From NCBI GenBank assembly GCA_028875345.1, contig JAPPEG010000364.1, positions 1-41,874 on the forward strand: a stretch of 41,874 nucleotides of DNA, read 5' to 3'. The stretch comes from Gemmatimonadota bacterium (GTDB lineage: Bacteria; Latescibacterota; UBA2968; UBA8231). Shown one piece after another: positions 8,972-16,814 of the stretch (the first letter of the stretch is position 1; each line of letters opens with the position of its first letter). The translations under genes and the position numbers were made by a program. The notes beneath the pieces were generated by a model. It was given only the letters and a program-made list of their open reading frames with translations. It did not search any database and was not told the DNA's origin.

Positions 8972-9008
8972 TTTTCTCTGCTTGCTCATTTAAGGAGGAC
9001 TACTCGCC

Positions 9009-10028
9009 GTGCTAACTCATGAACTCACCGTCGTCGAGCCGGGGCAAATCGAGGTCACCCAGACCGATCTCGACGACCACCTGCACCCCCATGAAGTGCT
9101 GATAGAGACCGAATACTCCGTCGTCAGCGCCGGCACCGAAGGCGCGGGCTTTACCGGCCTCGTCAAGCAGATGCCTTTCGGCGATGCCGGCCAGTATCCA
9201 CGAGGCACTGGCTACGGCAACCTCGGCCAAGTGCTCAAGGTCGGCGACGCGGTCTCCGGCGTACAACCGGGCGACCGCGTGCTTTCCTTTGCCCGCCACG
9301 CTTCCATCGTCAAGACAGATGCGCAGCGTATGGCGCTGCCCGTATCGCGCGAAGCTCTTGGCCAGCACCTCGTGTTTACGCGCATGGCCGGTGTCAGCAT
9401 CTCCGCCTTGCGTTCTTCTAGCGTCCAGCCCGGAGACTCGGTACTCGTAGTGGGCGGCGGCCTCGTGGGCAACTTCGCCGCCCAACTCTTCCGCTTGGCC
9501 GGTGCCGACGTCATGCTTGCGGATTTATCCGAACTGCGCCTGCGGCAAGCGCGCGCCTGTGGCATTGAGCGCACCGTCAATCCCGGCCGCGACGATCTGG
9601 AAGAAGCGGTGCGCGACTGGACCGGCGGCGCTGGTGCCCGCATCGGCGTTGAGGCCATTGGCATCAGCGAAGTCATTGCCCAGACCGCGATGTGCGTTGC
9701 CCGCCACGGCGAACTCATCCTCCTCGGCAGCCCGCGCGCCCCAGCTCACTTCGATGTGACGCCCATGCTGCTGCGCATCCACTTAGAGGCAATACGCATG
9801 ATCGGCGCTCTCGAGTGGCGCTGGCCGCAGCACGCCACCGAGCGCTGCCGCGACCTCAACGCTAATTACCGCCAGATCGCCGCGTGGATCGCCAGCGGCC
9901 AGCTCATCGTCGCCCCCCTGCTTACCCACTTGACGTCCCCGGCGGACTGCCAGCAGATGTACAAGGGACTTACCGCCAATAAAGAAGAGTATCTAGGTGT
10001 GGTCTTCGACTGGTCGCGCCTGAGTTAG
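9009..10028 (+). CDS. MDR-superfamily (alcohol dehydrogenase-like) oxidoreductase
   Basis: A 339-residue medium-chain dehydrogenase. The N-terminal GroES-like domain has VVSAGTEGAGF, where classical alcohol dehydrogenases carry the zinc-binding Cys; here it is Ala/Gly, so catalytic zinc is doubtful, as in BchC-like and other VSAGTE-type members. The Rossmann domain (about residues 145-280) has VVGGGLVGNFAAQLF and an Asp at the end of the second strand (MLADLSE), suggesting NAD preference. The start is GTG with TAAGGAGG ten bases upstream. Five bases separate its stop from the sugar-kinase ATG, so the two are cotranscribed, and oxidation or reduction of a polyol or ketose fed to that kinase is the natural guess. 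The substrate is unknown. Confidence 0.82.
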   Translation: MLTHELTVVEPGQIEVTQTDLDDHLHPHEVLIETEYSVVSAGTEGAGFTGLVKQMPFGDAGQYPRGTGYGNLGQVLKVGDAVSGVQPGDRVLSFARHASIVKTDAQRMALPVSREALGQHLVFTRMAGVSISALRSSSVQPGDSVLVVGGGLVGNFAAQLFRLAGADVMLADLSELRLRQARACGIERTVNPGRDDLEEAVRDWTGGAGARIGVEAIGISEVIAQTAMCVARHGELILLGSPRAPAHFDVTPMLLRIHLEAIRMIGALEWRWPQHATERCRDLNANYRQIAAWIASGQLIVAPLLTHLTSPADCQQMYKGLTANKEEYLGVVFDWSRLS

Positions 10029-10032
10029 TTCC

Positions 10033-11490
10033 ATGTCAACTCACTACCTCGCGCTAGACATCGGCTCTACTACCGTCGTCGCCATCGTCATTGACCTCGA
10101 CACCAATGCCGTCGTCGGCGCAGCCAGCGCGGCCAATTCGTCCGAAGTAACCTCTGCGGCAAATAAGCGAATCAGCCGCTCGGAGTGGGACCTCGACGCG
10201 ATGACCGAACTAGCCATCGACAACGCGGCCGCGCTCGTAGCCCGCACCAACGCTCGGCCAGCAGCCATCGGCATCACCGGGCAGCAACAAGGCCTGCAAC
10301 TCCTCGACGCCGCGCTCAATGCCGTAGGCCCTTATTTCTCTTGGCAGGACCAGCGTGCTCAAGAATCTCTACCGGGCCAGCAGCACACCTACTTAGACGC
10401 CATGGCCCAGCGCGGGGGTTCCGCCGCCACCGACGGAGAAATGCCCGCCTTTGCCAACACTGGCTGCCCTCTCGTGGCTGGCCACGCTGCGCCACACCTG
10501 TTTTGGCTGCAAGCCAACAATCAGCTTCCCAGCGGCGTCAGCGGCACAGCGGCCCCTGAGTTTGTGGTGTCGCGGCTGGTGGGCAAACGGCCGGTGGTCG
10601 ATCCCACGGACGCGCTCGGCTGGGGCGTCTATGACGTGACCAAACAAGCTTGGGCAGACGAGCTTATCGCCGATCTCGGCCTAGACCAGTCGCTGTTTCC
10701 CGAACTGGTCGAATCTTGTACCATGGCCGGTCCCCTGACCCCAGCAATGGCCCAAAAGCTCGGCGTACCAGTGGGCCTGCCCGTCGCCGTGGCGTCCGGT
10801 GATCACCAGTGTAGCTTTGCCGGTACGGTCGCCGATTACGCCAACACCGTGGCGGTCAACGTCGGTACTGGCGGACAAGCCGCGCTGCATATCGAAGCCC
10901 CACTGCCGCGCGGCTCGCTCGAACTGCGTCCCTATATCCAGCGCGGCTATCTGCTGGCGGGCGTGGGGGCCGTCGGCGGGCGGACGTTCAGGACGCTGCG
11001 TGACTTCTTCGGCGACGCCATCTATGCCCTCGCCGATGTCCAACCCGACAGCGAGGCTCTCTACGAACGGCTCGTATCATTAGCGGCCGACGTGCCAGCC
11101 GGTGCCGAGGGCGTGCGCGCCGACCCGCTGTTTTCCGGGTCGCGTAGCAGGCCACGCGCCAAAGCCGCCTTCCGCGAGCTAACCGCTACGACGCTGACTG
11201 CTGGCCACCTAACGCGCGCACTGCTGGAAGGCATGGCCGTCGAGTTGGCCGATTCGTATCGCGAGGCCATCCGCCTGGGCATCGGCGCGCGCTCCAAGCT
11301 GGTTGGCGCGGGTAACGGCATTAAGCTGAATCCCGTGCTGCGAGCGGCGTTGGAAGCGGAGTTCGCCATGCCGCTGCACATGGGGTCGCACGGCGAAGAG
11401 GCAGCCGTCGGTGCCGCGCTGTGTGCTGCGGTGGCCGACGGCGCGTTTGGCTCCATTGCCGAAGCGAGTGCGGCGTTTGCCAGTGGTTAG
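10033..11490 (+). CDS. FGGY-family carbohydrate kinase, sedoheptulokinase-like
   Basis: A 485-residue protein with the FGGY kinase fold. The first phosphate-binding loop is LDIGSTTVVAIVID (residues 7-20). ITGQQQGLQ (near 77-85) and FSWQDQRA (near 98-105) follow. The second domain has VASGDHQCSFAGTV and VNVGTGGQAAL, then LVGAGNGIKLNPVL near 425 and AAVGAALCA near 458. The GDHQ segment, the long insert after YLLAGVGAVGGRTF and the C-terminal order resemble sedoheptulokinase (SHPK) more than xylulokinase. It would phosphorylate a ketose with ATP in the cytoplasm, yielding for example sedoheptulose 7-phosphate. The gene sits five bases after the MDR dehydrogenase, in the same operon. Family certain, sugar not. 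Confidence 0.85.
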   Translation: MSTHYLALDIGSTTVVAIVIDLDTNAVVGAASAANSSEVTSAANKRISRSEWDLDAMTELAIDNAAALVARTNARPAAIGITGQQQGLQLLDAALNAVGPYFSWQDQRAQESLPGQQHTYLDAMAQRGGSAATDGEMPAFANTGCPLVAGHAAPHLFWLQANNQLPSGVSGTAAPEFVVSRLVGKRPVVDPTDALGWGVYDVTKQAWADELIADLGLDQSLFPELVESCTMAGPLTPAMAQKLGVPVGLPVAVASGDHQCSFAGTVADYANTVAVNVGTGGQAALHIEAPLPRGSLELRPYIQRGYLLAGVGAVGGRTFRTLRDFFGDAIYALADVQPDSEALYERLVSLAADVPAGAEGVRADPLFSGSRSRPRAKAAFRELTATTLTAGHLTRALLEGMAVELADSYREAIRLGIGARSKLVGAGNGIKLNPVLRAALEAEFAMPLHMGSHGEEAAVGAALCAAVADGAFGSIAEASAAFASG

Positions 11491-11527
11491 ATTTCCCATT
11501 TTCCCTTCCCAAATACAGGAGTCCACC

Positions 11528-14392
11528 ATGAGACGAGTTTTACTGCTGTTCGTTGTGCTGCCAGTGCTACTATACGCCTGCGTCAGCACGTCTCCGACGA
11601 CCGTGCAACAGGCGGCGATGGAGGAGGCGACCGAGAAGTTAGAGGATCCGAAGCTGCCCATTGATTCGCTGGTGACTGTCGGCCAGCTAGACAACGGCCT
11701 GCGCTACGTCATCCGCCAAAACCAAAAGCCCGAGAACCGAGTCGAGCTGCGGTTGGTAGTCGATGCCGGCTCGGTGCTAGAGGACGAAAACCAACAGGGG
11801 CTGGCGCACTTTGTCGAGCACATGGCCTTCAATGGCACCAAAAACTTTGCCAAGCAGGAGTTGGTGGATTATCTGGAGCTAATCGGCATGCGCTTTGGGC
11901 CGGACCTCAATGCCTACACCAGCTTCGACGAAACCGTGTACATGTTGACCGTGCCCACCGACAGCACCGAAGTGGTGGAAACGGCCTTCCAAATCTTGGA
12001 GGACTGGGCGCACCAGATCAGCTTTGAGGCCGAGGAAATCGACAAGGAACGGGGCGTAGTCATCGAAGAGTGGCGGTTGGGGCGCGGCGCTCGGAAACGC
12101 ATGTTCGACGAGCAAGCACCCATTCTCCTAAAGGATTCGCGCTACGCCGTGCGCCTAGTCATCGGCCAGAAGGCCGTGCTCGACACCTTTCAGCACGAGG
12201 ATCTACGCCGTTTTTACCGCACTTGGTATCGGCCCGATCTGATGGGTTTTGTGGCCGTCGGCGACATTGAGCCAGTAGAGGTAGAGGCGCTGGTGGAGAA
12301 GTATTTTGCACGCATCCCCGCAGCAGAAAGTCCCCCCGAACGCACAGTGTTCCCCGTACCCGACCACGAAGAGACGCTCTTTGCCATTACCACCGACCCA
12401 GAGGCCACCTACAATAGCGTCAGCATCTACTACAAGAGGGACGTGCGGCCCCAAGGGACGGTGAGCACCTATCGCCGCTCGCTCATTGAGGCCCTATATC
12501 ACCAGATGTTAAACCAGCGCCTGCACGAACTGACCAAGCTACCCGAGCCGCCCTTTTTAGGGGCTTACTCGGGCCAAGGGCGTTGGTTGCGCTCCAAGGA
12601 GTTTTTCATCCTCGGCGCTGCGGTGCAAAACAACGGATTCGACGCCGGGCTCGAAGCCCTGCTAATTGAAGCAGCGCGAGTGCGCGAGCACGGCTTTACC
12701 GCCTCTGAGCTAGCGCGCGAGAAAAAGGAAATGCTGCGCAGCATGGAGCAGTCTTACCGCGAGCGCGACAAACAACAGTCGAGCGGTTTTGCCGCCGAAT
12801 ACGTGCGCCACCTGCTGACCGACGAAGCCATCCCCGGCATCGCCAAGGAGTACGAACTCTACCAGGAACTGGTCCCTAGCATTGCACTAGAGGAAATCAA
12901 TGCGCTAGCCAGCGAGTGGACGAGCGAAAAAAACCGGGTAATCACCGTGGAGGCACCTGAGCAAGAGGGTATTGCCGTTCCCACCGAGCAAGATCTGCTG
13001 GCGATCTTCGCCAAGGCGGCGCAGCAGGAGATCGCGCCGTATGCCGACGAGGTATCCGACGAGCCGCTCGTGGCGCAGGTCCCAGCTCCGGCTGACATCG
13101 TCGAACGCAGCCAAATCCCCGAGATCGGCGTGACTTGGTGGACGCTCTCCAACGGCATCCGCGTGTGCTTGAAGCCGACGGATTTCAAAAACGATGAGAT
13201 CCTCTTCCGGGCCTATAGTCCCGGCGGGCACTCACTGGTTCCCGACGCCGACTACTTGGCGGCCTCGACGGCGACCTCAGTGGTGAGCGAGGGCGGCGTG
13301 GGGCCGTTTAACAAGATTGAACTGGAGAAGAAACTGGCTGGCAAAGTGGTGCGGGTATCGCCGTGGATTAGCAGCTTGCGGGAGGGTGTTTCTGGCTCGG
13401 CCTCGCCCGAAGATATCCAGACCATGTTCGAGCTGATCTACGCCTTCTTCACTGCGCCGCGCCAAGACAGTACGGCCTTCCAAGCCTATCAGACGCTCAT
13501 GCGAGGCTCCATCCAGAATCGCAGCGCGCGCCCAGAGACGGCTTTCAGCGACACCATTGCGGTCACCATGGCGCAGTACCACCACCGGGCGCGCCCCTGG
13601 TCACTGGAGTTGCTCGACGAGATGGACTTGGCCACATCCATGGCCGTGTACCAAGACCGCTTTGCCGACGCCAGCGACTTCTCGTTTTTCTTCGTCGGCA
13701 ACTTCACTCTCGAAGGCATAGAGCCGCTGGTGCGCACTTATTTGGGCGGCCTGCCGACCACCGGACGGGAGGAGACTTGGCGCGATGTCGGCATCAAGGC
13801 CCCAGAGGGCGTGATCGACAAAGCGGTCTATCGAGGCATTGAACCCAAGAGCCGATCGCAGATGATTTTCACCGGACCCTTTGAATACGACGGCTGGAAA
13901 AACAACCTCGAACTCAGGGCCATGACCTCCGTGCTGGAAATCAAGCTGCGTGAAGTATTGCGCGAGGACTTGGGCGGCACTTATGGGGTATGGGTCAACA
14001 GCAGCGGCTCGCACTACCCGGACGAGGAGTACCGCATCTCCATCTCCTTCGGCAGCGATCCCGATCGCGTCGAGGAACTGACGCAGGTAATCTTTGAGCA
14101 GATCGACAGCCTAAAAACCGTTGGCACCACCGACCTCTACGTCGATAAGGTCAAGGAAATGCGCAAACGCCAGCGAGAAACAGACCTCAAGGAGAACAGC
14201 TTCTGGGTCGGGGCTCTGGAGACGCTCGACTTCAACGGGGTCGATCCACGGCTGCTGATTCAGTATCCGGCGTTGGTCGATTCACTGACGGTGGATGTAG
14301 TTCAGCAGTCAGCGCAGAAGTATTTCAACATGGACCGCTATGTGCGGGTGGTGCTCTATCCGGAGGAGGGGGAAAAACCGGAGGGAGAGTAG
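11528..14392 (+). CDS. M16 family zinc metallopeptidase lipoprotein
   Basis: A 954-residue pitrilysin/insulinase-type peptidase. The frame is open back to 11411 inside the kinase gene, but the ATG at 11528 has an AGGAG seven bases upstream and opens a lipoprotein signal (MRRVLLLFVVLPVLLYAC). The inverted zinc motif HFVEH is at residues 94-98, with a downstream ligand candidate in VVIEEWRLG near residue 180. Four M16 lobes are recognisable: an active N-terminal half (about 55-480) and an inactive C-terminal half beginning near 535 (ITWWTLSNG-like strand). The length is typical of periplasmic PqqL/YmxG-type two-half enzymes, which degrade peptides. It follows the kinase by 37 bases and may be read from the same transcript. 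The strong hairpin at 14419-14454 probably ends that transcript. Confidence 0.92.
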   Translation: MRRVLLLFVVLPVLLYACVSTSPTTVQQAAMEEATEKLEDPKLPIDSLVTVGQLDNGLRYVIRQNQKPENRVELRLVVDAGSVLEDENQQGLAHFVEHMAFNGTKNFAKQELVDYLELIGMRFGPDLNAYTSFDETVYMLTVPTDSTEVVETAFQILEDWAHQISFEAEEIDKERGVVIEEWRLGRGARKRMFDEQAPILLKDSRYAVRLVIGQKAVLDTFQHEDLRRFYRTWYRPDLMGFVAVGDIEPVEVEALVEKYFARIPAAESPPERTVFPVPDHEETLFAITTDPEATYNSVSIYYKRDVRPQGTVSTYRRSLIEALYHQMLNQRLHELTKLPEPPFLGAYSGQGRWLRSKEFFILGAAVQNNGFDAGLEALLIEAARVREHGFTASELAREKKEMLRSMEQSYRERDKQQSSGFAAEYVRHLLTDEAIPGIAKEYELYQELVPSIALEEINALASEWTSEKNRVITVEAPEQEGIAVPTEQDLLAIFAKAAQQEIAPYADEVSDEPLVAQVPAPADIVERSQIPEIGVTWWTLSNGIRVCLKPTDFKNDEILFRAYSPGGHSLVPDADYLAASTATSVVSEGGVGPFNKIELEKKLAGKVVRVSPWISSLREGVSGSASPEDIQTMFELIYAFFTAPRQDSTAFQAYQTLMRGSIQNRSARPETAFSDTIAVTMAQYHHRARPWSLELLDEMDLATSMAVYQDRFADASDFSFFFVGNFTLEGIEPLVRTYLGGLPTTGREETWRDVGIKAPEGVIDKAVYRGIEPKSRSQMIFTGPFEYDGWKNNLELRAMTSVLEIKLREVLREDLGGTYGVWVNSSGSHYPDEEYRISISFGSDPDRVEELTQVIFEQIDSLKTVGTTDLYVDKVKEMRKRQRETDLKENSFWVGALETLDFNGVDPRLLIQYPALVDSLTVDVVQQSAQKYFNMDRYVRVVLYPEEGEKPEGE

Positions 14393-14418
14393 CGCTACTC
14401 GGTATCGTATATTCTGTC

Positions 14419-14454
14419 GCCGTCGGCCCAAGCTGTTTTGGCTGGGTCGGCGGC
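14419..14454. terminator. Strong hairpin between convergent genes, probable bidirectional terminator
   Basis: A GC-rich stem (GCCGTCGGCCC-A-AGC against GCT-GGGTCGGCGGC, with two G-T wobbles and one bulged A) closes a T-rich loop, 27 bases after the M16 peptidase stop and about 60 bases from the convergent small gene. The T-tract on the plus side is short (CTTT). A second small hairpin, TTCGCC-GCA-GGCGAA, lies at 14485-14499. Confidence 0.6.
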
Positions 14455-14512
14455 GGCTTTAGTGTAGCACGTTTGGGTTCGTTATTCGCCGCAGGCGAAA
14501 ATAGACCCCCTC

Positions 14513-14851
14513 CTACATCAACAGATCGGCCAACGCCTGTAATTGCCCCTCGTCAGGATTCGGCCCGGCCAACGCGATCTCCGCATTCCCCTCGCCTTTT
14601 ATTACAACCTCAACCTGCTTCGACCGCACACCCTCAACCACGATCTCCCGCACCGCCGCTCGCGCCTTCGCCCCGACGCCGCTGCCGAGAAAAACCTTCG
14701 CCGAAACCTCGCCCATCGAATCCTTGCGCGCCCCCTTTTCAAAATACTTTCGCTTCTTCCGCTCGTCGCTTCGTTTGAACACCACGCCCGCCACCCCTTC
14801 CAACACCATCAGCAAATCATCCGTATCCCGACCTGACAAATAAAGTATCAT
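14513..14851 (-). CDS. Small protein of unknown function, coupled to the double-GNAT gene
   Basis: A 112-residue soluble protein with no signal peptide. The frame is open upstream to 14917, but the ATG at 14849-14851 overlaps the stop of the upstream acetyltransferase (TGATG), a typical translational coupling, and is chosen as the start. Predicted features: an N-terminal strand (MILYLSGRDTDD), a basic middle (KRSDERKKRKYFEKGARK), a GSGVGAKARAAV helix, then two strands (QVEVVIKGEGNAEIAL) and a C-terminal helix (LQALADLL). The order loosely recalls small effector-associated proteins of the EACC1 type, with a strand, a GSG helix and paired strands, but I cannot claim homology. An overlapping plus-strand frame (14473-14778) is Pro/Arg/Ser-rich and looks like a shadow. 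Confidence 0.6.
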   Translation of the reverse strand: MILYLSGRDTDDLLMVLEGVAGVVFKRSDERKKRKYFEKGARKDSMGEVSAKVFLGSGVGAKARAAVREIVVEGVRSKQVEVVIKGEGNAEIALAGPNPDEGQLQALADLLM

Positions 14852-15885
14852 CAGCGCACCACCGATCCGTCGGCTTGAAAACTCCCCTTGTTTTCCCACA
14901 CCTCGACATCCACCCAACCCGTTTGCGCCCGATCAGCAGCGACCCGCTGGTTTAAGGTGGAGCTGCAACGGAAGCCAGCCGCAGTCAGAGCGGCAGCTTT
15001 GGATTGCAACCCAGCGTCGCAATAGGCCAAGCACGTATGGCTCTCCGGTATCTCTAGCGCCTGAAGCAAGGCGGCCCCCTCCTCCCAAAAGGCCGGATGG
15101 CAATACAAGTCCACTAAACAGGTGTCCGGCCACAGCGGATGATTGGACCACATCGCCCAGCCCACTACGGCGCGGGTTTCCTGTTGCACCAGAGCCAGCG
15201 CGCGAGGCGGAAGGTCGCTTGCGTCGCGTTCCAAACAATCCTGCAGCAAGGGCAGCAAAGGCCCTTCGGTGGAGCGGCGACCCCATACACCCAAGCCAGC
15301 GCCGCGCACCACGCCGGGAAAAGCACCTAAAAACAGAGGAATCGAAACGGGCCAGTGCAGCCAGCCGACCGGCTCTATGGTCGTGGAACCCGGCGCGAAA
15401 TACGCCCTCTCGAACTCGTCCTGCGAAGTGCTGTAATAGTCCATATAACCGCTTTCCGGCTCGACCCCAGTAAAGCCATTGACCCGATAAATGTGATAAG
15501 GCGGCGTATCGTAGCCCGTGCCCAAAAACAGGGCTTGGCCACCGCGCTGCCTAAAGTGCTCCATGAGGCAAGCCATTAGCTGCATGGCAGCACCTTGGCG
15601 GCGGTCTTCGGGGCGGGTGTACACGTGACCGAGCAGCCCCACGCCGCGGTATTCAATGGTCATTATATTGGCAAAAGGATCGCCATCGCGGTGCAGCAGA
15701 TAAAAGAAGACATCAAGGCCGGTCTGAGTGCGCAACACCTGTTCGTTGCCCCAGCGCCAAGATGGGCCTTTGTGGCTCAAAAGGATCTCGACGCGCTCGG
15801 CCCAGTCGAGATCAGGGCCTTGCACGACGCCAGCTTGTACAACTTCACCGGATTTGAGCGTGATGAGATTTAACTGGTGGTACAT
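14851..15885 (-). CDS. Tandem-domain GNAT acetyltransferase-like protein
   Basis: A 344-residue cytoplasmic protein. The first GNAT domain (about residues 10-160) is well formed: LLGHVYTRPEDRRQGAAMQL gives motif A with an R-x-x-G-A loop, followed by ALFLGTGYDTPPYHIYRVNGF. The second half (about 200-330) has a degenerate GNAT outline (TRAVVGWAMWSNHP, LVDLYCHPAFWEEGAALLQAL, AAALTAAGFRCSSTLNQRV). The acceptor is unknown. The ATG lies 13 bases after the stop of an RHH antitoxin-like gene with no obvious Shine-Dalgarno, and the stop overlaps the start of the 112-residue gene. At twice the size of TacT/AtaT toxins it is unlikely to be a GNAT toxin, though the RHH-GNAT order is reminiscent. Confidence 0.8.
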   Translation of the reverse strand: MYHQLNLITLKSGEVVQAGVVQGPDLDWAERVEILLSHKGPSWRWGNEQVLRTQTGLDVFFYLLHRDGDPFANIMTIEYRGVGLLGHVYTRPEDRRQGAAMQLMACLMEHFRQRGGQALFLGTGYDTPPYHIYRVNGFTGVEPESGYMDYYSTSQDEFERAYFAPGSTTIEPVGWLHWPVSIPLFLGAFPGVVRGAGLGVWGRRSTEGPLLPLLQDCLERDASDLPPRALALVQQETRAVVGWAMWSNHPLWPDTCLVDLYCHPAFWEEGAALLQALEIPESHTCLAYCDAGLQSKAAALTAAGFRCSSTLNQRVAADRAQTGWVDVEVWENKGSFQADGSVVR

Positions 15886-15898
15886 AGTAGGAATTCAT

Positions 15899-16171
15899 TC
15901 ACTGCCACAATTCCGAATCAATGCGCTGTTCGGAATCGATTTTCTGCTGAATCTGCATGAACTCATCCTCGTCCCAGCGTCCGAACAGGTAATCGAGATC
16001 GCGATGGGCCTCGGTGAACCGACGGGATTTGTCCAATCCGAACTGTTTGCGGAGGGCGTCCAGCACCGTCTGGTTTACACTCTTGCCTTCCCGCTCGGCC
16101 ACCTCCCTCAACTTGGCGGCGAGCTGGGAATCCAATCCACGCAGAGTCATGCTTTTCAGAACATCCGCCAA
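15899..16171 (-). CDS. Ribbon-helix-helix antitoxin-like protein (VapB/FitA type), orphan
   Basis: A 90-residue protein. Residues 7-45 fit an RHH DNA-binding fold: a strand (SMTLRGL), then DSQLAAKLREVAEREGKSV and NQTVLDALRKQFGL. The C-terminal tail DLDYLFGRWDEDEF...RIDSELW matches the toxin-binding tail of antitoxins normally paired with PIN-domain VapC toxins. The TTG start at 16171 is supported by AAGGAGG six bases upstream; the ATG eight codons in has no such site. No PIN toxin follows: an ATG directly after the stop opens only a 17-codon frame, and the double-GNAT gene begins 13 bases later. It is likely a solitary antitoxin left after toxin loss, or a regulator. Confidence 0.8.
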   Translation of the reverse strand: MADVLKSMTLRGLDSQLAAKLREVAEREGKSVNQTVLDALRKQFGLDKSRRFTEAHRDLDYLFGRWDEDEFMQIQQKIDSEQRIDSELWQ

Positions 16172-16208
16172 GACGTACCTCCTTGAAATAAAATAAATAT
16201 GTGATAGC

Positions 16209-16237
16209 GATATATAAGGTCATACTTGGCTGGTCAA
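16209..16237 (-). promoter_or_regulatory. Putative promoter of the RHH antitoxin
   Basis: On the minus strand TTGACC (complement of 16232-16237) and TATATC (complement of 16209-16214) are exactly 17 bases apart and lie about 40 bases upstream of the TTG start at 16171. The element sits inside the former YafQ-like toxin sequence, so the RHH gene appears to have acquired or kept its own promoter. Confidence 0.5.
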
Positions 16238-16281
16238 GCATGATCCGCTTGAACTGCGTGGAGCGGACCAAGACCAGTTCG
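16238..16281 (-). pseudogene. Remnant of a YafQ/RelE-like toxin N-terminus
   Basis: Directly after the truncated antitoxin stop, the minus strand in the +1 frame reads DELVLVRSTQFKRIM. This is the usual beginning of YafQ-type mRNA interferases (a strand, then T-x-x-F-K-R-D). Similarity stops after about 15 residues, where the sequence runs into the RHH promoter and leader. There is no ATG at the expected overlap. This is a dead fragment, recognised by motif and by its position next to the DinJ-like C-terminus. Confidence 0.5.
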
Positions 16282-16458
16282 TCAGTCCCCGAGGTCTTGG
16301 AACAGTTCCTCGGCGCTGACGAAGCGCTTACCCTTGCCCTCGTCCAATTCCTTCATCGCCTTGACGGTGGTAATATTCGGTGCCTGGACGGCGAAAGGCA
16401 GCCGCTTTAATGTGGGTATTTGAGGACAGAGGGGCGGGGGACGCTTAGGCGGTTTCAT
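16282..16458 (-). pseudogene. Truncated DinJ/RelB-family antitoxin (C-terminal part)
   Basis: A 58-codon minus-strand frame from ATG at 16458 to TGA at 16282. Residues 19-57 (RLPFAVQAPNITT, then VKAMKELDEGKGKRF, then VSAEELFQDLGD) match the C-terminal half of DinJ/RelB antitoxins, including the LPFEVxxPN hinge and the GKGxRFxSxEELxxDL tail that wraps the toxin. The N-terminal RHH dimerisation and DNA-binding half is replaced by a proline-rich stretch (MKPPKRPPPLCPQIP). Together with the toxin stub just downstream, this is a decayed TA module. A GAGG precedes the ATG at very short spacing, so translation is possible but function is doubtful. Confidence 0.62.
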
Positions 16459-16479
16459 ATCCTCAATATAAGCCGTTAT

Positions 16480-16812
16480 CTACTCCCGTGCTATCATCGA
16501 ATCGACTAGTTCCCGCGCACATTGGCAGGCTTCAACTAGCAGCTCATATCTACGCTCGTAAACTAGCTCGTAAATCTCGTTGACACTCTTAGTGATCTCC
16601 TTGCCTCGCTCCGTCTGATGTAGATCGTGCTCCCTATAGAAGGCTTTAATCTGTCTTAGGTGGGCATTCACATCACCGAGTAGTTCGTCAACCGGCATGG
16701 TTGCGCACTCGCCATAAATAGATGCTTTATCAGCTAAAGCGGCGGGTGATTTTTCGGAGGAACAAGCGACTAGGCAGAAAATGGCGACTAGAAAGACGCA
16801 CGGGCGGAACAT
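16480..16812 (-). CDS. Small hypothetical lipoprotein
   Basis: A 110-residue protein starting at ATG 16812; the frame extends to 16878, but those codons lie in a hairpin and lack a Shine-Dalgarno. A lipoprotein signal (MFRPCVFLVAIFCLVAC) ends in the lipobox LVAC. The mature part is short and helical (VNAHLRQIKAFYREHDLHQT, then EITKSVNEIYELVYERRYEL) with Cys near the C-terminus (ACQCARELV). No family is recognised. The ribosome-binding sequence GAGGTG lies in the 3' arm of a perfect 10-bp inverted repeat, so translation may depend on unfolding. Confidence 0.6.
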   Translation of the reverse strand: MFRPCVFLVAIFCLVACSSEKSPAALADKASIYGECATMPVDELLGDVNAHLRQIKAFYREHDLHQTERGKEITKSVNEIYELVYERRYELLVEACQCARELVDSMIARE

Positions 16813-16814
16813 GG

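Larger units (their letters stand above)
8328..9008. other. AT-rich intergenic island with no convincing gene
   Basis: About 680 bases between divergent genes, much more AT-rich than the flanking coding DNA. No open frame has convincing coding character. The longest (8739-8951 minus, 70 codons) is rich in Cys and Trp and resembles nothing known to me. A short minus-strand stretch at about 8840-8912 reads as a plausible protein C-terminus in another frame (GEPARGYKEFIVPKK then stop), so it may be gene debris. The island contains a terminator-like hairpin, a 14-bp palindrome and a probable promoter for the downstream dehydrogenase, listed separately. Confidence 0.55.

Noticed and set aside
14473-14778. 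101-codon plus-strand frame, Pro/Arg/Ser-rich
   Set aside because: It lies antisense to the translationally coupled 112-residue gene and has the composition of a GC-rich shadow frame.
14851-16171. A standard TacAT-type GNAT toxin-antitoxin pair
   Set aside because: The GNAT protein is 344 residues with two domains, and the RHH protein's tail matches VapB-like antitoxins rather than DUF1778; kept only as a hypothesis in the findings.
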